Positions 44,456 through 54,309 of a stretch of DNA of 64,000 nt are shown here, piece by piece (the stretch's first letter is position 1; each line of letters starts with the position of its first letter). Under the pieces are notes generated by a model. That model had not been told where the DNA came from. It saw nothing but the letters and a program-made list of their open reading frames with translations, and did no database searches. Made by a program: the position numbers and the translations under genes. This DNA comes from Leptotrichia sp. oral taxon 215 str. W9775 (GTDB lineage Bacteria; Fusobacteriota; Fusobacteriia; Fusobacteriales; Leptotrichiaceae). The stretch lies in NCBI RefSeq assembly GCF_000469505.1, contig NZ_KI272860.1, positions 1 to 64,000 on the forward strand, in the 5' to 3' direction.

Positions 44456-45127
44456 TTATATCTTTTTGTTTGCACCTGGTAAATTAATCTTATATTTAAT
44501 AATGAGCAATCTTATGCATAAACTTGCTGTAAATAGTAAAATTGTTGTTGAAATCTTCATAAAATGAAGATCTTTTATCATTATATGATATAGCATTCCT
44601 GTTCCAAAAGCCAATACAGCATATATATCTTCCCTAAGCACTGCTGGAACTTCACTTACCAGCATATCTCTTATCACTCCCCCACCGGCTCCGGTCAATG
44701 TTGCCAGAATTGCAGTAGTTATAAGATTCTGATTCAATCCTATTCCTTTTTCTGCTCCTATTATTGCAAAGGCAGAAAGTCCAAGTGAATCAAAGATAAG
44801 ATTGGCTACATATATAATTCTGTATCTTCGTCCATTTTTTCTTTTGGATTTTTTAATTGATCTTCTGAACTTTTTCATAAATACGTATAATATAGCAGTT
44901 GTAATAATTGATATATACAATCCTTCCGGATTGATAAGGGTTGCTGGAACTTCATTTAACAGTATATCTCTTATAATTCCTCCGCCACATGCAGTCATTG
45001 TTGCAAGAAGTGTCATTCCAAAAATATCCAGCTTATATTTTATTCCCTTTAAAGCTCCTGATGCAGCAAAAGCTATAGTTCCAAGATAGTTACATATAAT
45101 TAAAAAAACTTCAAATTCTGAATACAT
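44456..45127 (-). CDS. Trimeric intracellular cation (TRIC) channel-like protein
   Basis: 223 residues, seven transmembrane helices in two repeats, each with a glycine-rich loop: TACGGGIIRDILLNEVPATLI and TGAGGGVIRDMLVSEVPAVL. This is the UPF0126/YicG-type family, whose prokaryotic members form trimeric K+-permeable channels. Its ATG is 13 bases after the stop of the helicase gene, so it is co-transcribed with it. Its role in the run is not obvious. Confidence 0.9.
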   Translation of the reverse strand: MYSEFEVFLIICNYLGTIAFAASGALKGIKYKLDIFGMTLLATMTACGGGIIRDILLNEVPATLINPEGLYISIITTAILYVFMKKFRRSIKKSKRKNGRRYRIIYVANLIFDSLGLSAFAIIGAEKGIGLNQNLITTAILATLTGAGGGVIRDMLVSEVPAVLREDIYAVLAFGTGMLYHIMIKDLHFMKISTTILLFTASLCIRLLIIKYKINLPGANKKI

Positions 45128-45140
45128 TTTCCCTCTCTTT

Positions 45141-48100
45141 TCATAGTTTATATAATTCCTGAATTAATTCCTGCGGAAGTTTTCTCCGTAATTTCCATAA
45201 AATGGTCATAGGCTTGTCCCCAAAACTTCTGTAATAATCAGCCTGTCCCAAATATATAAAAGGATTAGTCTTATTTCCATTCATAAATGCATATTTTCTT
45301 GCAAATATATGAACTTTCATATTTTTTTCCCTATGCTTTATAAACATCTGCCCAACGCTGGATGAATGGTAAGTCTTAGGCTGACTTATCCATTGTATTA
45401 TTTCATCTGAATGCAGAGAATTGTCATATTTTAAGTTTTCCTGCATAATATGGGATTTATCATTTGTAATAAAAAGACATATATCCTTTTCAGTATTTGC
45501 ATAACCTGCACGCCATGTCCCTTTTGGAACTTTGGAATCAAGAAGAATCTGCAGATCAATACGTTTATATTCCTTATGAGTTATTAATACATTATCATTA
45601 AACTCTTCAATATCATTTTTCCTGAATTCATTTAGTCCAAGGTTTATTAAATCATTTAACCTTTTCTCAAAATTCTTATCTTCTTCGTAAAAAATATCTT
45701 CATATTTTTTTGAAATTTTATATCCATATAAATCAGCTTCAAGAATTTCATCTTCAATAAGTTCATTAAAAATTCTTTCCGGTAAATAAAAATTTTTAAA
45801 TTTATCTTTTATTGAAAAATACTTTTTGTATTCGGATAATAAAATTTCAGAATTTATATATTTATTTCTTAAATTTTGGCCTTCATATTTCGATTTTAAG
45901 AAGAATTTTACAGTTAAGTAGGTAAATGGTTCGCACAATCTTATTTTCTTCTCCATATAAGCCAATAAATCTGTTTTAGGATTTTTCATCCGATAATATT
46001 TTATAAAGTTGTCATTTTCAAACTGAACTTGTGCTTCATAAAAGGATCCCACCTTAGTCACCAGTTCTACAAATAATTCTATGTTAGAATCAAAATCTGA
46101 AATCTCTAAAAATTCTTCAGGTGACTTTCCAATATCATTTTTAAATTCATTGTACATTTCCTTTAAGATATTTCTCGAATTAAAATTTATTTTCTCTATT
46201 TTATCAATAATTCTTTCCTGACATATTCTGTCAAGTTCAATATATGATGCACCTGGAATATTTGAAAACTGATTTTTAATCTGCTCTATTATTTTTTCCT
46301 TTTTTTCATAAAGAAAACTTTTATTATGAATTTCATCTGAAAATACCTTTGTTATAAGATAATCCTTCTTATGATTTCCAATAAAATCAATAATCGTGAC
46401 AAAATCTTTTCCTGCTGATTTTCTAAGCCCTCTTCCAATCTGCTGTATAAATACTGTTGAAGATAGGGTTGGCCGTAAAAACAGCAATAAATTTATATCT
46501 GGAATATCAATTCCTTCATTTAAAATATCAACTACACACAATATCTCTATTTCTTTATTTCTGAAACTTTCTAAAATTTTAGACCGTTCGGTCAAATTTG
46601 TTTTAGATGTTAATAATTCTGATTTATAATCTTTTCTCAAAAATTCATTTTTCATATATAATGCGTGTTTTATATTCTGACAGAAGGCTATTCCACTCAT
46701 ATATTTTCCATCATATCCAAATTTTTTCATTTTTTCGACTATATAGTCAGTTCTTATGGAAACAGACAAATCTTTTGAAAGTTTTTCTTCATCATATTTT
46801 CCATTTCTATATGGGATTTTCTCATAATCTACCGTTATATCGTTTACTCCAAAATAATGGAAGGGAACTATCAAATCCTTTTCCATGGCTTTTCTCATTC
46901 CCATTTCCCCCACAAGATTGTAATCACATAATGCAAGAATATCTTTTCCATCCATTCTTTCAGGCGTTGCTGTTAGTCCCAGTAGAAAATCTGATTTAAA
47001 ATAATGTATTATTTTTTCATAACTTGAAGCACTTGCATGATGAAATTCATCAACAATAATATAGTTAAATTTATCTGAGGTAAAATCTTTATAACAATTT
47101 CTGAGGGACTGGATTGATGCGAAAATCATATTATGCCCTACTTCTTTATTTCCGCTGAAAATCCTTCCAAAATTTTCTTTCTCTATATGTAATATATCAG
47201 AAAAAACTCTTATGGCATTATCCAGAAGTTCTTCCCTATGTGCGATAAATAGGAAACTTGAATTTTTTCTGTTCTTAAAGAATTCTTTTACATCCATTGC
47301 TGCAAGATATGTCTTCCCTGTTCCTGTAGCTGCCACAACAAGTCCTCTGTTATTCCCAGATTCCCTTGTGTTTTTTAATTTTTCCAGAATTTCTATCTGC
47401 ATACTGTTAGGAATAAACTTTTTCTTTTCTGTCTGTATTTTTCTATAATCAAAAGTATTCTGAGGTCTATTTTTTTCCCTATACTCTTCGTATTTTCCAA
47501 CAAAATCCTCTGTCAATTCTATAGCTTCATTACTGTTCCATAGTTTCTGAAACTGATTAAAAGACTGATTATAAATATCAAAGAAGTCATTATCTGTAAG
47601 CTTTACATTCCATTCTTCCGCTGAATATAAAGCACTCTGGCTTATATTTGAAGAACCGATTATACATTTATGATATTTTTCCTTCTCAAATAAGTAAGCT
47701 TTTGTATGAAAACTTTCATTGGAATTATTATATATCTTTACTTTTATATTTTTATACGAAAGCAGTTTACGTAATGCTTTCGGATCAGTTATGTTCAAAT
47801 ACACTGAAGTTATGATTTCTCCTTGAATTCCCAAAGCTTCCAGTTCATCAAGAGTGCTTATAAGCAGCTGAATGCCTGAATATTTTATAAAACTTACTAT
47901 AAAATAAAACTTTTTACAAGTCATCAGTTCATTTTTCAAATGTACAAAAAAATTCATAAATTTGGCTTTTTCATTGATTATCAGTTCATTAAGTCTTCCA
48001 TTAAATGATACTGTTTCATCTATTCTGAGAGGAACTTCAAATTTTCTTCCTGTATTTTCTTCAACGTAGGAAAGTGCCTCCTGATAGGCATTTTCATTTA

Positions 48101-48218
48101 TAAAACTAGAAATATTTTTTGAAAAATATTCTAAAATTTCAAACTTTAATGTTTCAGGATAATTTTCTGCATTGATAACAATTCCATTTTTATTACTTTT
48201 TTCATTTAAAATTCCCAT
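45141..48218 (-). CDS. Superfamily II helicase with N-terminal PLD domain and DUF3427-like C-terminus
   Basis: 1025 residues. Residues 60-230 hold a phospholipase D-type nuclease fold with one HxK motif (SFHTKAYLFEKEKYHKCIIGSSNIS). The DEAD/DEAH core follows: VVAATGTGKTYLAAMDV (Walker A), IIVDEFHHASASSYE (motif II, DEFH), LGLTATPERMDG (motif III) and FIQQIGRGLRKSAGKDFVTIIDF (motif VI). The last third resembles DUF3427. Such proteins combine DNA translocation with nuclease activity and are often found in accessory or defence regions, but the role is not established. It lies between the exonuclease and the TRIC gene. Confidence 0.88.
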   Translation of the reverse strand: MGILNEKSNKNGIVINAENYPETLKFEILEYFSKNISSFINENAYQEALSYVEENTGRKFEVPLRIDETVSFNGRLNELIINEKAKFMNFFVHLKNELMTCKKFYFIVSFIKYSGIQLLISTLDELEALGIQGEIITSVYLNITDPKALRKLLSYKNIKVKIYNNSNESFHTKAYLFEKEKYHKCIIGSSNISQSALYSAEEWNVKLTDNDFFDIYNQSFNQFQKLWNSNEAIELTEDFVGKYEEYREKNRPQNTFDYRKIQTEKKKFIPNSMQIEILEKLKNTRESGNNRGLVVAATGTGKTYLAAMDVKEFFKNRKNSSFLFIAHREELLDNAIRVFSDILHIEKENFGRIFSGNKEVGHNMIFASIQSLRNCYKDFTSDKFNYIIVDEFHHASASSYEKIIHYFKSDFLLGLTATPERMDGKDILALCDYNLVGEMGMRKAMEKDLIVPFHYFGVNDITVDYEKIPYRNGKYDEEKLSKDLSVSIRTDYIVEKMKKFGYDGKYMSGIAFCQNIKHALYMKNEFLRKDYKSELLTSKTNLTERSKILESFRNKEIEILCVVDILNEGIDIPDINLLLFLRPTLSSTVFIQQIGRGLRKSAGKDFVTIIDFIGNHKKDYLITKVFSDEIHNKSFLYEKKEKIIEQIKNQFSNIPGASYIELDRICQERIIDKIEKINFNSRNILKEMYNEFKNDIGKSPEEFLEISDFDSNIELFVELVTKVGSFYEAQVQFENDNFIKYYRMKNPKTDLLAYMEKKIRLCEPFTYLTVKFFLKSKYEGQNLRNKYINSEILLSEYKKYFSIKDKFKNFYLPERIFNELIEDEILEADLYGYKISKKYEDIFYEEDKNFEKRLNDLINLGLNEFRKNDIEEFNDNVLITHKEYKRIDLQILLDSKVPKGTWRAGYANTEKDICLFITNDKSHIMQENLKYDNSLHSDEIIQWISQPKTYHSSSVGQMFIKHREKNMKVHIFARKYAFMNGNKTNPFIYLGQADYYRSFGDKPMTILWKLRRKLPQELIQELYKL

Positions 48219-48265
48219 TTAACTTACTCCAAATTTATGAATTTAATTATAAAATTTTCCAATTT

Positions 48266-48856
48266 CTAGTCTTTTTTTAAAAACTCTTCAACTCTAGGCT
48301 TTCCAAAAGGATTTTTAGTCATTTTATAAAATACCCTGAAGGTAATCAGTACATCATAAAGACTTTCATGGAGCTGATCTTCATTCATTGGCACATTATA
48401 AAACTTAGCACATTCCATCAGTTTAGGCCATTTATATGTTCCATAATTGGGATTTATCCCTGCTTTGACAATATCTATGTTTTCCATCATTGTATCAAAC
48501 TGATTTTTCAATGGAAAAGGAATAAAACTACGGTCAAATTTTATGTTATGGGCTACAAAATGATTTGTATCCTGACAATATAGGAAAAACGAGTCTATAT
48601 CCTCCTTAAATGTTAAAGGATAATTTGTTCCCTGTCTTCTTGAGCTTATAACCTCATCTGTTAGACCATGGACATTTACTGCTCCAAAATCAATTGGTTC
48701 CCCTTCATTTCTAAAATAAAACCTGTTGTATTCTGATACTTTAGTCCATTCATTTTTTTCAAAATTATAATTTACTTTTATTGCTGAAATGGATAAAACG
48801 GAACTTCCAATTTTTCCATTTGTCTCCACATCAAAAAATATTATATTTCTGTCCAT
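48266..48856 (-). CDS. DnaQ-like 3'-5' exonuclease (DEDDh)
   Basis: 197 residues from the ATG at 48856, preceded by AGAGG; an upstream TTG (48874) is less supported. DEDDh motifs: FFDVETNG (Asp-Glu), HNIKFDRSF (Asp) and HESLYDVLITFRVF (His and Asp). It could be a proofreading, RNase T or repair exonuclease. It lies 40 bases after lepA and 47 before the helicase, so it may work with the helicase in DNA repair; that is inference. Confidence 0.88.
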   Translation of the reverse strand: MDRNIIFFDVETNGKIGSSVLSISAIKVNYNFEKNEWTKVSEYNRFYFRNEGEPIDFGAVNVHGLTDEVISSRRQGTNYPLTFKEDIDSFFLYCQDTNHFVAHNIKFDRSFIPFPLKNQFDTMMENIDIVKAGINPNYGTYKWPKLMECAKFYNVPMNEDQLHESLYDVLITFRVFYKMTKNPFGKPRVEEFLKKD

Positions 48857-48896
48857 TAAAACCTCTTTTCCCAAAATTTAACTTATGAAGCTGAAT

Positions 48897-50693
48897 TTAA
48901 TCATTTAATTTCAATACTGAAAGGAATGCCTCCTGAGGTATCTCAACATTACCAATAGCCTTCATACGTTTTTTCCCCTCTTTCTGCTTTTCAAGCAGTT
49001 TCTTCTTACGTGTTATATCCCCACCATAACATTTTGCAAGTACATTTTTTCTAAGTGCTTTTATTGTTTCCCTTGCTATTATCTTAGTTCCAAGTGCCGC
49101 CTGTAAAGGTATTTCAAACTGCTGTCTTGGAATAACTTCCTTTAACTTTTCAACGATTGAACGTCCTCTGTAGTAGGCATTATCCTTATGAGCTATAAAT
49201 GAAAATGCATCTACAGGATTTCCACTTACAAGAATGTCTACTTTTACAAGATCAGATTCCTTATATCCTATCATTTCATATTCAAATGAAGCATATCCCT
49301 TTGTTCTGGATTTCAGCTTATCGTAGAAGTCAATTACAATTTCAGCCAATGGTAAATCATAGCTTATCATTGTACGTGTATCATCAAGATAACTCATATT
49401 AAGGAATATTCCTCTCTTTTCCTGACAAAGTTCCATTACATTTCCTACATAATCTTTTGGAACAATAATAGTTCCCTTTATATAAGGTTCTTCTATATAC
49501 TTTTTACCTGCAGGAAATTCAGCAGGGTTATCTATAACTATCATTTCTCCTACTTCAGGTGTCACATGATACTTAACTGAAGGTGCTGTCGATATAAGGT
49601 CAATGTTAAATTCCCTTCTCAGTCTTTCAACTATTATTTCCATATGAAGTAGTCCTAAGAAACCACATCTGAATCCAAATCCTAAAGCAAGTGATGTTTC
49701 CGGAACATAAGTCAGTGAAGCATCATTAAGCTGCAATTTTTCCAACGCTTCCCTCAAATCCTCATAATCATCGGTAGATATTGGATAAACTCCGGCAAAT
49801 ACCATGCTTAGTGCAGGTCTGTATCCTGCAAGTGGTAAATTTGTAGGATTTTTTACATGCGTAATTGTATCCCCAACCTGTGTATCCTTTATTGACTTTA
49901 TTCCTGTAATAATATAACCTACTGACCCTACTGTCAGTTCCTTTACTTCCTTCATTTTAGGTGAGAAAATTCCAACTTCAAGTATGTCAAATTCCTTGTC
50001 TGTTGACATAATCTTTATTCTGTCACCTTTAGCCAGTTTTCCTTCCACTATTCTTATGTAAGTAATTACTCCCCTGAAATCATCATAATGCGAATCAAAT
50101 ATAAGAGCTTTTAGCGGAGCATCTGCATCTCCTTTAGGCTCTGGAATATATTCAACTATAGCTTCAAGAAGATCTTCAATACCTATTCCAGTTTTTCCTG
50201 ATACAAGTACTGCATTATCTGAAGGTAATCCGATAACATCTTCAATTTCCAGTTTTACTCTGTCAGGATCTGCTGACGGTAAATCTATTTTATTTATAAC
50301 TGGTAATATTTCCAGATCATTTTCAAGTGCAAGATATACATTTGCCAATGTCTGTGCTTCAATACCCTGAGCCGCATCCACAACCAGAAGTGCTCCGTCA
50401 CATGCGGCAAGCGATCTTGAAACTTCATAAATAAAGTCTACGTGACCTGGTGTATCTATAAGGTTTAATTCATATGTTTCCCCATTTTTGGCATTATAGT
50501 TAAGGGTTACTGCCTGGGCCTTAATTGTTATTCCTTTTTCCCTTTCAAGATCCATACTGTCAAGTACCTGATCCACCATTTCCCTCTGAGTGACAGTTCC
50601 TGTTATTTCCAGCAATCTGTCTGCAATAGTTGATTTCCCATGATCTATATGGGCAATTATAGAAAAATTACGTTTATTTTTTTGATTTGACAT
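48897..50693 (-). CDS. lepA: Elongation factor 4 (LepA)
   Basis: 598 residues from the ATG at 50693 (MSNQKNKRNFSIIAHIDHGKSTIADRL); a TTG nine codons upstream is possible. G motifs AHIDHGKST, DTPGHVDF and NKIDLPSADP, then the LepA-specific C-terminus (KKKLLEKQKEGKKRMKAIGNVEIPQEAFLSVLK). It acts on elongating ribosomes, helping at low temperature or high salt. GGAAGG is 12 bases upstream. It heads the five-gene minus-strand run. Confidence 0.97.
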   Translation of the reverse strand: MSNQKNKRNFSIIAHIDHGKSTIADRLLEITGTVTQREMVDQVLDSMDLEREKGITIKAQAVTLNYNAKNGETYELNLIDTPGHVDFIYEVSRSLAACDGALLVVDAAQGIEAQTLANVYLALENDLEILPVINKIDLPSADPDRVKLEIEDVIGLPSDNAVLVSGKTGIGIEDLLEAIVEYIPEPKGDADAPLKALIFDSHYDDFRGVITYIRIVEGKLAKGDRIKIMSTDKEFDILEVGIFSPKMKEVKELTVGSVGYIITGIKSIKDTQVGDTITHVKNPTNLPLAGYRPALSMVFAGVYPISTDDYEDLREALEKLQLNDASLTYVPETSLALGFGFRCGFLGLLHMEIIVERLRREFNIDLISTAPSVKYHVTPEVGEMIVIDNPAEFPAGKKYIEEPYIKGTIIVPKDYVGNVMELCQEKRGIFLNMSYLDDTRTMISYDLPLAEIVIDFYDKLKSRTKGYASFEYEMIGYKESDLVKVDILVSGNPVDAFSFIAHKDNAYYRGRSIVEKLKEVIPRQQFEIPLQAALGTKIIARETIKALRKNVLAKCYGGDITRKKKLLEKQKEGKKRMKAIGNVEIPQEAFLSVLKLND

Positions 50694-50873
50694 TTTATAC
50701 TGTTTCCTTCCATATATCAATTCTATTTTTTTATTTCCTTTTATTATATAATAAATTTGCTTTTTTTCCTAGTGTTTATAAGAAAATATTTACTAAATTT
50801 ATACAAAAAATTTCTTTTTAATAAAAAAAATTTGTTTTCTCTTTAATTTTTCTTACATTTGTATAATTAATTG

Positions 50874-50902
50874 TTGTAATTTTTTCAAAAATACATTATA
50901 AT
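50874..50902 (+). promoter_or_regulatory. Promoter of mscL
   Basis: TTGTAA at 50874-50879 and TATAAT at 50897-50902, 17-base spacer, 31 bases before the start codon. Confidence 0.75.
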
Positions 50903-50933
50903 AAATAGAAAAAATTTGAGAGGAGAATATTTA

Positions 50934-51332
50934 ATGTTTAAAGAATTTAAAGATTTTATTTCTAAAGGAAATGTAATGGATCTTGCTGTTGGGGTTATTA
51001 TAGGGGCCGCTTTCGGTAAAATAGTAACTTCACTTGTTGACGATATGATAATGCCTATTTTGGGAATTATATTAGGAAAAATTAATTTCAGTAATTTAAA
51101 AATTGTTATTACACCTGCTTCAGGTGATACTCCTGAAGCTGCTATATTATATGGTAGTTTTATTCAAAATATAGTAAATTTTTTGATAATGGCTTTTGTT
51201 ATTTTCTTAATGGTAAAATTAGTTAATAAACTAAAAAAACCTGCAAAAGAAGAAGAAGCACCTGCTGTAGAAGTTCCTACAAAAGAAGAAACTTTACTTG
51301 CTGAAATAAGAGATATCTTAAAAAATAAGTAG
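50934..51332 (+). CDS. mscL: Large-conductance mechanosensitive channel
   Basis: 132 residues from the ATG at 50934 (GAGAGGAG upstream). Typical MscL: KEFKDFISKGNVMDLAVGVIIGAAFGKIVTSLVDDMIMPILG, second helix FIQNIVNFLIMAFVIFLMVKLV, and a C-terminal helix (LLAEIRDILKN). It forms a pentameric pore that opens at high membrane tension, protecting against osmotic downshock. A single-gene unit with its own promoter and terminator. Confidence 0.97.
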   Translation: MFKEFKDFISKGNVMDLAVGVIIGAAFGKIVTSLVDDMIMPILGIILGKINFSNLKIVITPASGDTPEAAILYGSFIQNIVNFLIMAFVIFLMVKLVNKLKKPAKEEEAPAVEVPTKEETLLAEIRDILKNK

Positions 51333-51348
51333 TACTTAAATATAATAA

Positions 51349-51399
51349 AAAAGAGATATATTGACTGTTAAATTAGTTTATATATCTCTTTTTATTTTT
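51349..51399 (+). terminator. mscL: Intrinsic terminator of mscL
   Basis: AAAAGAGATATA (51349-51360) pairs with TATATCTCTTTT (51381-51392), then TTATTTTTA. It lies between convergent mscL and queH and can serve both. Confidence 0.87.
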
Positions 51400-51412
51400 A
51401 GTAATAACTTAA

Positions 51413-52102
51413 TTATTCAAACTCTATCCCCTGATCCATTGCGGCAAAAATACAACCACAGTAACACTGTCTGTAAACATCGTATTCCTTACACATTTCA
51501 ATAGAACGGCTATATCCGTTGTTTTTCTTAAAATCTGAAGGCAGATATTTTACATCAAATATTTCCTGTATTTCAAGACCAAGCGTATTAATCAGCTGGC
51601 TATTTTTCTTAGGACTCAGTGTAAGTGCACTTCCAAAATAATCATAACCTAAATCCTGAGCCTTCTTTGCAACAATATCAAGCCGCATCTGAAAACATGA
51701 AGTACATCTGGCACCGCCTTCTTTTTCCTCTTCCAGTCCCTTTACCTTCTGAAAAAAACTCGCAGGATTATACTCATCTTCGATAAAACCTACATTATTT
51801 CCTGTTTTCTCATTAAAGTTATCGATAAATTCCTTCTGTACAAGAGCTCTTTTCTCATATTCAGCTTTAGGATGAATATTGGAATTGGCAAAAAGTACAG
51901 TGACATCGGCATATTCTGAAAGAAATTCAAGAGTATATGTACTGCATGGCGCACAACAGCTATGAATAAGTATTTTGGGCCTTACTTCGCTTTTTTTCCA
52001 GTCATCAACTAGTTTAGTCAATATTGTATGATAATTTATTTTCTGGTTTGGATTCATTCTTTCTAGAATTTCTTTTGCATCTTTTATATTTTTTTCTATC
52101 AA
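51413..52102 (-). CDS. queH: Epoxyqueuosine reductase QueH
   Basis: 229 residues. QueH (DUF208) patterns: ILIHSCCAPCSTYTLEFL (Cys-Cys and CxxC), ARCTSCFQMRLD and YRQCYCGC, giving cysteines for the Fe-S cluster and second metal site. It reduces epoxyqueuosine to queuosine in tRNA as the non-homologous alternative to QueG. It follows the aminotransferase by 21 bases. No other queuosine gene is in the window. Confidence 0.92.
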   Translation of the reverse strand: MIEKNIKDAKEILERMNPNQKINYHTILTKLVDDWKKSEVRPKILIHSCCAPCSTYTLEFLSEYADVTVLFANSNIHPKAEYEKRALVQKEFIDNFNEKTGNNVGFIEDEYNPASFFQKVKGLEEEKEGGARCTSCFQMRLDIVAKKAQDLGYDYFGSALTLSPKKNSQLINTLGLEIQEIFDVKYLPSDFKKNNGYSRSIEMCKEYDVYRQCYCGCIFAAMDQGIEFE

Positions 52103-52123
52103 ATCTATATCATTCCTTAAAAT

Positions 52124-53320
52124 TTATCTGTTATTATATGCTTCCAATGCTTTTTTTAGAACCTTCATCCCATTTTCTATTTCAGTCAGGTTGTGAGTAC
52201 AGAAAGAGAATCTTGCCTCTTTAGTTCCCTTTCCTTTCTGAGAATAGAATCCCGGTCCTGTTGCAAAAGACAATGTCTGATTTTTATATCTGAATTCTGT
52301 CAGCAGCCACTTGATAAAGTTTTCTATATTGTCAACTGGAAGTTCTGCAACAATATAAAAGGCACTGCTAGGTTTAAACGAAACAATTCCAGGTATTTCC
52401 TTCAGGTGATTGTACATAAGATCCCTTCTTACCTTGTATTCAAGTCTAACATTGTCTATGTAAGTATCCAGTGTATTAATCAGGTTTGAACTTGCAATCT
52501 GTTCTATAGTTGAAACTGATAGTCTTGCCTGACAAAGTTTCAATGCCTGAGCAATAAATTCCTTATTTTTTGAAGCCAGAACACCAATTCTAGCTCCACA
52601 TGCACTATAGTGTTTAGAAATACTGTCTATCAGTATAGTTCTGTCACTTATTTCAGGTATAGTCATAAATGATTTGTACTCAATTTCTTCATCATATATA
52701 AACTGTCTATATACCTCATCTGAAATAATACAAAGATCATGCTTTATTGCGATTTCCTTAATAATTTCCACTTCTTTGGCAGTAAAAACAATTCCTGTCG
52801 GATTACTTGGATTTGAAAACATTATTGCCTTTGTACGTGGAGTTATAAGTTTTTCAATTTCTTCTTTTTCCGGCAAATGATAATGGTTTTCAATTGAAGT
52901 TTCAATCGGAACTAAAACTGCTTCTGCTGTCTTTAAAAAACTTTCATAGTTTGTATAATATGGTTCAGGAATTAATATTTCATCTCCTGGATTACAAATA
53001 GTCTGTAATGTTATTTGTATAGCTTCACTTCCACCATGTGTAATAAGCATTTCATCTGGAGTTATATCAATTTCACTCTTTTCATAAGATTTTGAAAAAG
53101 ATTCCCTTAATTCCAGTAATCCAGCTGAATTGGCATATTTTACAATTTTTTCCTTAAAATTATTCAATCCTTCAAAAAATGTATCTGGAGTTTTTACATC
53201 CGGCTGCCCAATATGAAGCTCATATACTGTTACTCCCTCTTTTTTTGCTTTGTCTATAAGCGGAACCAGTTTTCTTATTGGTGAATACTGCATTCCTAAA
53301 ATTCTATTTGAAAATTTCAT
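52124..53320 (-). CDS. PLP-dependent aminotransferase, class I/II
   Basis: 398 residues. PLP Lys in DSISKHYSACGARIG (about 235-248), FSNPSNPTG (Asn, about 170), YELHIGQPDVKTP near the N-terminus and ARFSFC near the end. This fits the aspartate/aromatic aminotransferase subgroup I. Its substrate could be aspartate, an aromatic amino acid or another. Its ATG is well separated from the amidase operon and it is followed by queH. Confidence 0.9.
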   Translation of the reverse strand: MKFSNRILGMQYSPIRKLVPLIDKAKKEGVTVYELHIGQPDVKTPDTFFEGLNNFKEKIVKYANSAGLLELRESFSKSYEKSEIDITPDEMLITHGGSEAIQITLQTICNPGDEILIPEPYYTNYESFLKTAEAVLVPIETSIENHYHLPEKEEIEKLITPRTKAIMFSNPSNPTGIVFTAKEVEIIKEIAIKHDLCIISDEVYRQFIYDEEIEYKSFMTIPEISDRTILIDSISKHYSACGARIGVLASKNKEFIAQALKLCQARLSVSTIEQIASSNLINTLDTYIDNVRLEYKVRRDLMYNHLKEIPGIVSFKPSSAFYIVAELPVDNIENFIKWLLTEFRYKNQTLSFATGPGFYSQKGKGTKEARFSFCTHNLTEIENGMKVLKKALEAYNNR

Positions 53321-53388
53321 AACTGTTTAATAACTCAATATTTAGTTTTATTCCCCTTTATTAAGTTATTGTTCTCCTTTCATAGTAT

Positions 53389-54309
53389 TTATTTTTTATT
53401 GTATTTTTCATTTAATGCCTTTAATATAGCGTATGTTTCAACATCCATTACTCCATCATATTTTGATGGTCTGAAATGGTGCTGGAAAGCTCTGACAACA
53501 TTTTTAGCCTGTTTATCCCATTGATTAGTTATTTCTATTGAATAACCAAATTTTTTAAGTTCTTTTTGCATCTCTGAAACAGGTATATTACCTAATCCGG
53601 AAGAATACTGATTTTCATAAGATCTTTTTGTAGCTTCCTCATACCACATTCCTATATTATACTTTGTGTATAGCTCCTTCCATGGAAATAATGGTCCCGG
53701 GTCAGATTTTCTCTGAGGTGCTATGTCAGAATGCCCTATTATATTTGTAGCTGGAATATCATACTTTTCAGCAAGATATTTTACAAGAACAGCTACATTT
53801 TTTATCTGAAAGCTTTTATATGGAACAAATTGTCCTGAAACATCTCCGTCATTGACTATTTCTATTCCAAGTGAGCTGTCATTCAAGTTTTTTGAATTTT
53901 TCCATTCACTGTCACCTGCATGCCATGCCCTTTTTCCTTCAGGAACTAGTGCAAAAACCGGATCATCTTTATCATCTGACACAAGAAAATGTGCACTTAC
54001 CTGATTTTTTGTCAGTGCTGCCAGTGATTTCTCCCTGTTTAACGCTGTATAATGTAAAATTATAAATCTTTCCCTGTAATTCTGACCGACAGAATCATAT
54101 TCTGAATCAAGTACTATACTTCCTGCAGAATTACTTACTGTTCTTTTTTCACGAACTTTCTCAGATCCATTTGAATTATCTGTATTAGTTGTTTCCTTAT
54201 CAGATTTTGGTTTTAAAATTTTTCCGAGTAAATTATATGAATAAGTATTATTTACTGTAAAAGACATTAATGTTACCATTAATAACATCTTAATCAGTTT
54301 TCTTTTCAT
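53389..54309 (-). CDS. N-acetylmuramoyl-L-alanine amidase with C-terminal PG-binding domain
   Basis: 306 residues: signal peptide (LIKMLLMVTLMSFTVNNTYS), then amidase_2 domain with zinc ligands and neighbours ILHYTALNREKS, AHFLVSDD, AWHAGDSEW, NDSSLGIEIVN and GHSDIAPQRKSDPGPLFPW, then a PG-binding-type domain (MQKELKKFGYSIE ... VVRAFQHHFRPSKYDGVMD). The AmiD/AmpD-like enzyme cuts between MurNAc and the stem peptide. Its start overlaps the previous gene by 20 bases and has GGAGGG upstream. Confidence 0.93.
   Translation of the reverse strand: MKRKLIKMLLMVTLMSFTVNNTYSYNLLGKILKPKSDKETTNTDNSNGSEKVREKRTVSNSAGSIVLDSEYDSVGQNYRERFIILHYTALNREKSLAALTKNQVSAHFLVSDDKDDPVFALVPEGKRAWHAGDSEWKNSKNLNDSSLGIEIVNDGDVSGQFVPYKSFQIKNVAVLVKYLAEKYDIPATNIIGHSDIAPQRKSDPGPLFPWKELYTKYNIGMWYEEATKRSYENQYSSGLGNIPVSEMQKELKKFGYSIEITNQWDKQAKNVVRAFQHHFRPSKYDGVMDVETYAILKALNEKYNKK

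Noticed and set aside
43921..44461. Direct repeat AAATTATAT as target-site duplication around the inverted-repeat cassette
   Set aside because: The copies are not directly next to the inverted repeats and such A/T strings are common by chance here.
46607..46999. Plus-strand frame of 130 codons inside the helicase gene
   Set aside because: It is opposite the helicase core motifs, which are well conserved in the minus-strand frame.
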